DNA from: Saprospiraceae bacterium
GTDB taxonomy: Bacteria > Bacteroidota > Bacteroidia > Chitinophagales > Saprospiraceae
Reading direction: 5' to 3'
Assembly: GCA_029262995.1 (NCBI GenBank)
Contig: JAJCYH010000027.1
Coordinates: 44,987 to 108,986 of the forward strand
DNA: 64,000 nt
The notes beneath the pieces are model-generated. The model made no database searches. It had not been told where the DNA came from and saw only the letters and a list, made by a program, of their open reading frames with translations. Of this stretch, positions 57,750-64,000 are shown piece after piece (within the stretch, counting starts at the first letter, position 1; the number at the start of each line of letters is the position of its first letter). The position numbers and the translations under genes were made by a program.

Positions 57750-59027
57750 TTAGTAGCTTCCGTACTTGCCTTTCCACAGTGCTTTGAGGGCTTTCAATAT
57801 TCGGTTTTCAGTATCGTTTATTCCTGGCTCATAGAATGCCTTACCTGAGATATCTTCAGGTAAAAACTCTTGCTGAATAAAATTGTTCTCATAATCATGC
57901 GAGTATTGATAGTTCTTGCCATAGTCCAGCTGTTTCATCAGTTTGGTCGGCGCATTCCGTAGGTGTAATGGAATGGATAGATTGCCGGTTTTTCTGACTT
58001 CTTCCTGTGCATTATTGATAGCCACATAGGCGGAATTTGACTTTTGAGATTGCGCAAGGTAAATAGAACATTGAGATAAAATTATCCTTGATTCAGGCAT
58101 GCCGATTTTATGAACAGCATCAAAGCAATTATTAGCCATTAAGAGTGCGTTAGGATTAGCTAGTCCTATGTCTTCTGAAGCCAGGATTACGAGTCTACGC
58201 GCGATAAATTTGGGGTCTTCTCCTCCTTCTACCATTCTTGCCAGATAATAGACTGCAGCATTCGGGTCACTGCCTCTGATTGATTTGATATATGCTGAGA
58301 CGATGTCATAATGGTATTCTCCAGATTTGTCATAGATGGCAAGATTTTGTTGAATGCTTTGTTCTACAAGCTTATCTGTGATTTTGACATCTTCATTTTC
58401 ATCAAAGCCGTTAACCAATAATTCAAGTACATTGTAGAGTTTTCTGCCATCGCCTGAGCTGTATTTTAATAAAGCCTCACTTTCCACTATTTCAATATTC
58501 TTAGACTTTAGGTAAGCATCTGTAGTAATTGCTTTGTCCAACATCTGTAAAAGATGTTTTTTGTCAAAATGTTTTAGAGTATATACTTGACATCTTGATA
58601 ACAAGGCTGAAATGATTTCAAAGGACGGATTTTCCGTTGTTGCGCCAATAAGTGTGATTGTACCTTTTTCAACAGCACCTAATAAAGCATCTTGTTGAGA
58701 TTTACTGAAACGATGAATTTCGTCAATAAACAATATGGGAGAGACCGTGTCAAAAAACCTCTGCTTGTCTGCACTAGTGATGGCTTCCCTAACATCTTTT
58801 ACGCCTGAGTTTATAGCACTTAGTTCATAAAATTGTCTTCCTGAGCTATGAGCTAATAGTTTGGCAAGGCTTGTCTTTCCAACACCAGGAGGTCCCCAAA
58901 ATATCATAGAAGGTAATCGTTGGGTTTCTATTACCTTTCTCAATGCTCCTTGTGGTCCTAATAGCTCCTCTTGACCAATGTATTGATCAATGCTAAGGGG
59001 CCGCATTCTTTCTGCAAGTGGTTGCAC
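57750..59027 (-). CDS. rarA: Replication-associated recombination protein A
   Basis: This 425-residue AAA+ ATPase of the RarA/MgsA/WRNIP1 family acts at stalled replication forks. It has Walker A GPPGVGKTS at about 45-53, Walker B ILFIDEIHRF near 100, sensor TENPSFEIISALLSRC near 135, and the C-terminal helical region with YDIVSAYIKSIRGSDPNAAVYYLARM. The length is typical. The last residues of the gene face the convergent DoxX-like gene, 22 bp away. Confidence 0.95.
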   Translation of the reverse strand: MQPLAERMRPLSIDQYIGQEELLGPQGALRKVIETQRLPSMIFWGPPGVGKTSLAKLLAHSSGRQFYELSAINSGVKDVREAITSADKQRFFDTVSPILFIDEIHRFSKSQQDALLGAVEKGTITLIGATTENPSFEIISALLSRCQVYTLKHFDKKHLLQMLDKAITTDAYLKSKNIEIVESEALLKYSSGDGRKLYNVLELLVNGFDENEDVKITDKLVEQSIQQNLAIYDKSGEYHYDIVSAYIKSIRGSDPNAAVYYLARMVEGGEDPKFIARRLVILASEDIGLANPNALLMANNCFDAVHKIGMPESRIILSQCSIYLAQSQKSNSAYVAINNAQEEVRKTGNLSIPLHLRNAPTKLMKQLDYGKNYQYSHDYENNFIQQEFLPEDISGKAFYEPGINDTENRILKALKALWKGKYGSY

Positions 59028-59239
59028 TGATTAGGTTTAATGTTGATGATGCATAAAAATAGAAAATTGTTAATGGATATGTACACTTAGGTTTTTAGAT
59101 TTATGAAAATGACCTTTAGAATAAATTAAGATATAGAATCAAATTTATTATGGTTCAATACACAATATTGAAATTTACCTTTTGAACTTTGAAAGATATC
59201 TCGTGAATTCACCGATTAAGCTAATGCGCCTTTGCTTAA

Positions 59240-61342
59240 TCAATAAGCACCAAAATATCGCCTTAGAAACCATTCTGTCGAAAGAAGAAAAATAATTATT
59301 AGCAAAAGCCAAGGCCAATTCAGTAAGGATTTAGTTTCAGCTTTTTGGTACAGTATAGGCTTGATTGTATTGTTGTTTGTTATCAAAGAATCTAATTTAT
59401 TAATTTGATCTGGGTAAATGATATCACCACCAGTCTTGTCAGCTAACTGATATAATACATTATGCCTTGCCGTAAGGTCATATTCTTCTTTTGCAATTGA
59501 TTGTACTGAAAAACGACCTGATGCATTTAGGTTTTTGCCGTTATAGGATGTACTAGCGGTATAACTATAACTTCCTTCTGGAAACCTACCCGTATTGACG
59601 ACATAATAATTGTCATTTTTAGAAAATACATAATCGAATCTTTCATTACTTTCATTGGTAACGCTCAACTTTGTTTCTGGAGCATTAATCATTTCATAAT
59701 TGTCATTATACAGTTGGGCATCAAATAAAACAGCTTCGTTTTCCTTGTAATCTCTTTTGTTGGTATAAGTGCGAAATTGTCTTTTATCTTCTTTTTGAGA
59801 AATGTATTGGATCGTTTTAAGAATAATTTCTTTGGTCAAACTATTTTCGACATTGCCTTCATAGAATTCCATAAGGTTCCATTTCCATATACCTTCTCCG
59901 GCTAGGACCGCTTCTTTTTGACCATTGATATCACTATATGACAATAGAGGATATCTAGTTTCTACAGATCCGATTTTCTGATATAGTAAGGTTTTCGCAT
60001 GAGGTTCAGGCTGATATTCACCGTAAGGTGCTTTTAAAGGAACATAAGTTTGAATTCTCTGATTAAAATTATCACTTGTAGTGAAACTGCTAAAACTTGA
60101 ATTGGGAACTGGTGTTACATTGTTTAGACTAAATTGCTTACCATTAAGTGACAATACATTTTGTGAAGTATTGAAAGATTGTCTATCTATATTATTGCCA
60201 ATAATAAAAAACTTTGGCGTTTTTTCGGTATTAAGTTCTTTGATCAAATCATTCAATGGAAATTCTTGGCTGGGTAAATTGTGTAGTATGGCAATATCAT
60301 ATTCTTTAACTGATGAGTTTATGTCTTCTGCATAAACTATTTCCAATTCATAGTTTTTATTGCTGTTGATAATGTTCTTTAAAGTTTTAATATCAGGGTG
60401 ACTGTTGCGAGCTACTATCAGTACTTTTTGACGTGCATCCAAAACTTCAAGGTAGATGTTTCTTTGATTATTGACATTTGATACTTCATTTGGAATGGGT
60501 TGTATACCTATGACATATTTTGTATTTCCAACTGTATTTGCTGTTAATTCAAATTCAAATGTCTCAAAATATCTATCACTGCCTATGTTGATATTTCTGG
60601 AGTCTATAACTCTGGTAGTATTGCTTTCTATTTTTGAAAGAACAAGTTTTGATTTGGCTCCTTGTGCATTATAAGCTTGTATATCAGCTTCAATTTTAAA
60701 TTTGTCATTGAGATATACTATACGGTTGTGAAAGATATTTTTAACGAGAATATCTCTTCTGCTGCTGGTGTCTCCTAATGGTATAACATGAATGGGTGCA
60801 TTAAGCTGAAAGTTGGCATAGATAGGATTTTTGCCTTCATTGTAAATGCCATCTGAGCTTAATATGACAGCACCAATATTTTGATCTTCATAATTTTCTG
60901 AAATAAAGTCTAGACTGGAAGAAATATTTGTTGATAATTTATTTAGAGAATCAGAATTGTCGAGGTTTATTTTTTGACCAAAATAAAATTCATCCCATTG
61001 ATACTCACTACCTAGATTTTGTTTTAATGAAGTTAATGCATTTTTCAATTGGGTCAATTGAGTGCTGTCATTTGATAAATCAATGGATCCGCTAATATCT
61101 TGGGCAATAACAATGATTGGCTTCTCTTTTTCTGTATTGAATAATTTAAACAGGGGAGTCAGCAGTAGGAATAGTATTACAAGCACCGATAACCATCTTA
61201 GCATCCCTAAAGTGGTAGGAAGCCAAGATTTGTTTTCTTTAAGCTTTGTTTCATTGACATAGAGACTTAAAGCATAAAGAGCGGCTATGACTATTATGAA
61301 AAATAAGAAGTAGCTCGGATAACTTAATTGTATATTTTGCAA
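59240..61342 (-). CDS. von Willebrand A-like membrane protein
   Basis: This 700-residue protein has two N-terminal membrane helices (about 8-26 and 48-66), a vWA domain with the metal-binding DISGS (D-x-S-x-S) near residue 85, long beta-rich domains, and a final helix near 675-692. It also contains a VLIVARNSHPDIKTLKNII segment like a glutamine-amidotransferase-type fold. The start is TTG; no in-frame ATG precedes it. Such proteins are common in Bacteroidota, often near BatA/BatB-type genes, and their role is unclear. It is divergent from the 61541 gene. Confidence 0.8.
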   Translation of the reverse strand: MQNIQLSYPSYFLFFIIVIAALYALSLYVNETKLKENKSWLPTTLGMLRWLSVLVILFLLLTPLFKLFNTEKEKPIIVIAQDISGSIDLSNDSTQLTQLKNALTSLKQNLGSEYQWDEFYFGQKINLDNSDSLNKLSTNISSSLDFISENYEDQNIGAVILSSDGIYNEGKNPIYANFQLNAPIHVIPLGDTSSRRDILVKNIFHNRIVYLNDKFKIEADIQAYNAQGAKSKLVLSKIESNTTRVIDSRNINIGSDRYFETFEFELTANTVGNTKYVIGIQPIPNEVSNVNNQRNIYLEVLDARQKVLIVARNSHPDIKTLKNIINSNKNYELEIVYAEDINSSVKEYDIAILHNLPSQEFPLNDLIKELNTEKTPKFFIIGNNIDRQSFNTSQNVLSLNGKQFSLNNVTPVPNSSFSSFTTSDNFNQRIQTYVPLKAPYGEYQPEPHAKTLLYQKIGSVETRYPLLSYSDINGQKEAVLAGEGIWKWNLMEFYEGNVENSLTKEIILKTIQYISQKEDKRQFRTYTNKRDYKENEAVLFDAQLYNDNYEMINAPETKLSVTNESNERFDYVFSKNDNYYVVNTGRFPEGSYSYTASTSYNGKNLNASGRFSVQSIAKEEYDLTARHNVLYQLADKTGGDIIYPDQINKLDSLITNNNTIKPILYQKAETKSLLNWPWLLLIIIFLLSTEWFLRRYFGAY

Positions 61343-61445
61343 AATGCTTTATTTTATAGAGATTAACGTCCAGTTCAATGTTCTAAATGTGCAATATTAA
61401 AGATAGTTTGAAACTTTCTCCCTATTAGCTTGAAAAAGCGACTAA

Positions 61446-61475
61446 TTTGAAATTATTATTGCAAACATATATTTA
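61446..61475 (+). promoter_or_regulatory. Probable Bacteroidota promoter of the 61541 gene
   Basis: TTTG (61446-61449) and TATATTTA (61468-61475) are 18 bases apart; the -7 element differs from TAnnTTTG at its last base only. Confidence 0.5.
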
Positions 61476-61540
61476 TATCATTTTAAAGAACAAAACTTTA
61501 ACTCATATCGTTGAATCATTTCAAGCAATTAATTTGCATT

Positions 61541-62815
61541 ATGCGACAAACAATATTAATACTTCTTTTTTTATCTATAGGCTTATCTCTAAAGGCATCG
61601 TATATCTTATTGCCGATGGAAAATGATGTACAAAAAAATCATCTCAAAGCTTATGGCATTACATACTGGGTTTTGGATAGTGGAGTAGAGGCCTATTGGT
61701 TACTTAATTACAGAGGAGGAGCATTTGCCTTTAAAAATGTTCCACTTTTTGAAAAGGAGTGTAAGACAAGGGGAGTAAGTTATGAAGTGATATCGAATGC
61801 TGAATTTGGGGCCATTAGACAAGAAATTTCCGATCCTGAACTCAATCAGGAAGTGGTTAAATTAGAAAAGGCACCAAAGATTGCTGTCTATACACCTGAT
61901 TTTAATGCCAAAGGAGAGCGCATTCAGCCTTGGGATGATGCAGTAACCTTAGTGTTGACTTATGCTGAGATTCCGTATGAAACGGTTTATGACAGAGAGG
62001 TGCTAGAAGACAAATTAGCACTCTACGACTGGTTGCATTTACATCATGAAGATTTTACTGGTCAATATGGAAAGTTTTATATGTCTCAAGGCACCAGCGC
62101 CTGGTATAAGGCTAATCAGAGAAAAATGGAGGAGCTGGCACAGCAACTAGGCTTTAAAAAGGTTTCTCAACTCAAATTAAGTGTGGTAAAGAAGGTGAGA
62201 GAATTTGTTGAGGGTGGTGGATTTATGTTTGCTATGTGTTCTGCTACTGATACTTATGATATAGCTCTTGCCGCTCAGGGATTGGATATATGTGATAAGA
62301 TATATGATGGCGATCCAATGCAGGCAGATGCAGATTTGCATTTGGATTTCAGTCAATGTTTTGCTTTCAAAAACTGGGAGTTGATTAAGAATCCTTTGGA
62401 ATATGAATTTTCTACGATCGATCACCGTAAAAGGAATGTAACAGCCAATACAGATTATTTCACTTTATTTGACTTTTCAGCCAAATGGGATCCTATTCCT
62501 GCCATGTTAACGCAGAATCATACGAGAACGGTAAAAGGATTTATGGGGCAGACAACAGCGTTTGAAAAAAGCATGATAAAATCAGATGTCTTGATTTTGG
62601 GTGAGACCAATGCAATAAATGAAGCAAGATATATTCACGGAAGCTATGGTTATGGCACTTGGACATTCTTTGGTGGTCATGACCCTGAAGATTATCGTCA
62701 CTTTGTTGGAGATCCGGAGACTGATTTGAATCTTCACCCTAATTCTCCAGGCTATCGGTTGATACTAAACAATATACTCTTTCCAGCAGCGAAAAAGAAG
62801 AAGCGTAAAACCTAA
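61541..62815 (+). CDS. Secreted protein of a family often labelled asparagine synthetase B
   Basis: This 424-residue protein has a signal peptide (MRQTILILLFLSIGLSLKAS). It then has SYILLPMENDVQKNHLKAYGITYWVLDSG, IAVYTPDF, LALYDWLHLHHEDFTGQYGKF, VREFVEGGGFMFAMCSATDTYDIALAA and WTFFGGHDPEDYRHFVGDP. Database relatives are often named asparagine synthetase B, but I see neither an N-terminal catalytic Cys nor an SGGxDS ATP-binding loop, and it is exported. The middle resembles a class I glutamine-amidotransferase-like fold with a Cys after GGGF. ATG at 61541 was preferred to an upstream TTG. Confidence 0.8.
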   Translation: MRQTILILLFLSIGLSLKASYILLPMENDVQKNHLKAYGITYWVLDSGVEAYWLLNYRGGAFAFKNVPLFEKECKTRGVSYEVISNAEFGAIRQEISDPELNQEVVKLEKAPKIAVYTPDFNAKGERIQPWDDAVTLVLTYAEIPYETVYDREVLEDKLALYDWLHLHHEDFTGQYGKFYMSQGTSAWYKANQRKMEELAQQLGFKKVSQLKLSVVKKVREFVEGGGFMFAMCSATDTYDIALAAQGLDICDKIYDGDPMQADADLHLDFSQCFAFKNWELIKNPLEYEFSTIDHRKRNVTANTDYFTLFDFSAKWDPIPAMLTQNHTRTVKGFMGQTTAFEKSMIKSDVLILGETNAINEARYIHGSYGYGTWTFFGGHDPEDYRHFVGDPETDLNLHPNSPGYRLILNNILFPAAKKKKRKT

Positions 62816-62828
62816 TATCGGTCTAGAC

Positions 62829-63500
62829 TTGCAAGCTATTGTCCAGCATATAGATGAATTATTAAGAAAGCAGAGTAATGTTAAAAATGCTGCTCAAATG
62901 AAGGCCTATATGAAGGGATTATTTCCATTCTTAGGTGTTAAAGCGCCGCAGCGTAGGGAGGTCTCCAGAATGGTGTGGCAGGATTTTAAAGTTGAAATAA
63001 TTGATAACTGGAAGGAAATCGTCTGGTTGTTGTGGGAGAAAGAAGAGAGAGAATTTCAACATTTTGCACAGGATCTCATTTCGAAGGTTGAGAAAAAACT
63101 AAATACTGAAGACTTATCCTTTATTGAAAAGTTAATTACTACCAAATCTTGGTGGGATTCGGTTGATTTTCTAGCTACTCATGGCGTGGGAACTATATTA
63201 AAGCAAGATACTGGTTTGAAGATCTCTACTGCCCGTCGGTATATGGGTTCAGATAATTTATGGTTGAAACGCACTGCATTGATTTTTCAGTTGATGTATA
63301 AGGGGCAAACCGATAGGGAATTATTGTTTGAGATGATCGATAGAAGCCTAGGAACCAAGGAGTTTTTCATCAATAAGGCATCTGGATGGGCATTGAGGCA
63401 GTTGTCTAAGTGTGATCGTGAAGTAGTTGTTACATTTCTAAAGCGTAGGGAAGGCCAATTATCGGGATTAACAATTAGGGAGGCAAGCAAATATATTTAG
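62829..63500 (+). CDS. DNA alkylation repair protein (AlkD-like HEAT-repeat glycosylase)
   Basis: This 223-residue helical-repeat protein resembles AlkD, which removes bulky or positively charged alkylated bases. Signatures are KAYMKGLFPFLGVKAPQRREV, LLWEKEEREFQHFAQDLI, TTKSWWDSVDFLATHGVG (Trp and Asp of the binding groove) and FINKASGWALRQLSK. TTG is the start; the conserved N-terminus fits it directly. It lies 13 bp after the previous gene and may be co-transcribed with it. Confidence 0.9.
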   Translation: MQAIVQHIDELLRKQSNVKNAAQMKAYMKGLFPFLGVKAPQRREVSRMVWQDFKVEIIDNWKEIVWLLWEKEEREFQHFAQDLISKVEKKLNTEDLSFIEKLITTKSWWDSVDFLATHGVGTILKQDTGLKISTARRYMGSDNLWLKRTALIFQLMYKGQTDRELLFEMIDRSLGTKEFFINKASGWALRQLSKCDREVVVTFLKRREGQLSGLTIREASKYI

Positions 63501-63522
63501 TTAATTTTTTATGGTTTAGGGG

Positions 63523-63553
63523 TTTGTATTTATTTGAAGGTATAGTATATTTG
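63523..63553 (+). promoter_or_regulatory. Bacteroidota promoter of tRNA-Gly and tRNA-Leu
   Basis: TTTG (63523-63526) and TATATTTG (63546-63553) with a 19-base spacer are a near-perfect consensus pair, about 30 bases upstream of tRNA-Gly. Confidence 0.8.
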
Positions 63554-63583
63554 CGACCGCTTTAATAAAAAGTTCTTTAACTT

Positions 63584-63659
<76 letters not shown>

Positions 63660-63670
63660 CATACTAGTAC

Positions 63671-63755
63671 GCCCGGGTGGTGGAATTGGTAGACACGTTG
63701 GACTTAAAATCCAATGCCTATTACTGGCGTGCGGGTTCAAGTCCCGCCCCGGGTA
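63671..63755 (+). tRNA. tRNA-Leu (anticodon UAA)
   Basis: An 85-base class II tRNA with acceptor GCCCGGG/CCCGGGT (first pair G-U), anticodon stem TTGGA/TCCAA around loop CTTAAAA (TAA) and a long variable arm. Confidence 0.96.
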
Positions 63756-63768
63756 CTCCATAAGTATA

Positions 63769-63808
63769 AAAAAAAGCCTTGAAATTGAATATTTCAGGTC
63801 TTTTTTTT
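63769..63808 (+). terminator. Terminator after tRNA-Leu
   Basis: An A-run and a stem of about 10 bp (GCCTTGAAAT with ATTTCAGGTC, one mismatch and one G-U) are followed by eight T bases. Confidence 0.75.
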
Positions 63809-63826
63809 GGTCTTTGATGAAACGGT

Positions 63827-64000
63827 GGACGCGGCCCGCCTTATGGATAAACCTGTAGTAAAGTATTGCTTTGTTATAAGTCGGACGCAGCCCGCCTTAT
63901 GGATAAACCTGTAGTAAAGTATTGCTTTGTTATAAGTCGGACGCAGCCCGCCTTATGGATAAACCTGTAGTAAAGTATTGCTTTGTTATAAGTCGGACGC
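63827..64000. repeat. Tandem array of a 56-bp repeat, cut by window end
   Basis: Three full 56-base units (starts 63827, 63883, 63939) and 6 bases of a fourth (63995) are head-to-tail with no spacers. They are identical except one base near the start of unit 1 (GGACGCGG versus GGACGCAG). Each unit has a GC-rich head (GGACGCAGCCCGCC) and an AT-rich body with a small hairpin around AAAGTATTGCTTT. I see no coding frame that explains it. Confidence 0.9.

Noticed and set aside
63827..64000. CRISPR array
   Set aside because: The units are contiguous 56-base repeats without unique spacers, and no cas genes are present.

Overview
The window is a chromosome segment from a low-GC, Gram-negative member of the phylum Bacteroidota. 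The evidence is SusC/SusD pairs, type IX secretion (T9SS) sorting tails of both the short type A and the CHU_C-like type B kinds, a PorP/SprF protein, DUF4252 and DUF1599 proteins, A-rich leaders without clear Shine-Dalgarno sequences, and promoters of the Bacteroidota form TTTG-N17..19-TAnnTTTG. The gliding-type adhesins would fit a Saprospiria- or Chitinophagia-like lineage, but that placement is inference.

Layout. 1-9.7 kb is an outer-membrane uptake and secretion region: the tail of one SusD, a lipoprotein, a decayed T9SS cargo gene, an unrecognised secreted protein, a complete lipoprotein-SusC-SusD operon, a second member of the unrecognised secreted family and a small beta-barrel. A secreted arylsulfotransferase-like protein and a XerC-type recombinase follow. 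12.3-25.5 kb is the information-processing core: tRNA-Thr(UGU)-Tyr-Gly(UCC)-Thr(GGU)-tuf-tRNA-Trp-secE-nusG-rplK-rplA-rplJ-rplL-rpoB-rpoC.

25.5-33.9 kb is a minus-strand run: sirtuin, DUF2304, glycosyltransferase, ABC ATPase and permease, dTDP-4-dehydrorhamnose reductase, a T9SS type B protein and riboflavin synthase. 34.2-43.6 kb is a plus-strand trio of PorP/SprF, TPR/OmpA protein and a 1955-residue repeat adhesin, probably a dedicated secretion-plus-cargo unit. 43.6-50.1 kb holds yajC, aroK, trxB, fbaA, dnaG and lysA. 50.1-52.2 kb is an ECF sigma/anti-sigma-like/DUF4252 pair module. 52.3-63.5 kb holds an LptF/G permease, a YigZ protein, a DMT transporter, DUF1599 plus a DoxX-like protein, rarA, a von Willebrand A membrane protein, a secreted protein of a family often labelled asparagine synthetase B, and an AlkD-like protein. 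The window ends with tRNA-Gly(GCC), tRNA-Leu(UAA), a terminator and a 56-bp tandem repeat running off the edge.

Most of the window is ordinary housekeeping. The items most worth a second look are the paired paralogous secreted families around the SusCD genes, the T9SS pseudogene that keeps one frame with five stops, the internal 1.03-kb duplication in the giant adhesin, the misnamed secreted family at 61.5 kb, start-codon corrections at 55.3 and 55.6 kb, and the 56-bp repeat array. I saw no CRISPR array, prophage, transposase or recognisable defence system.
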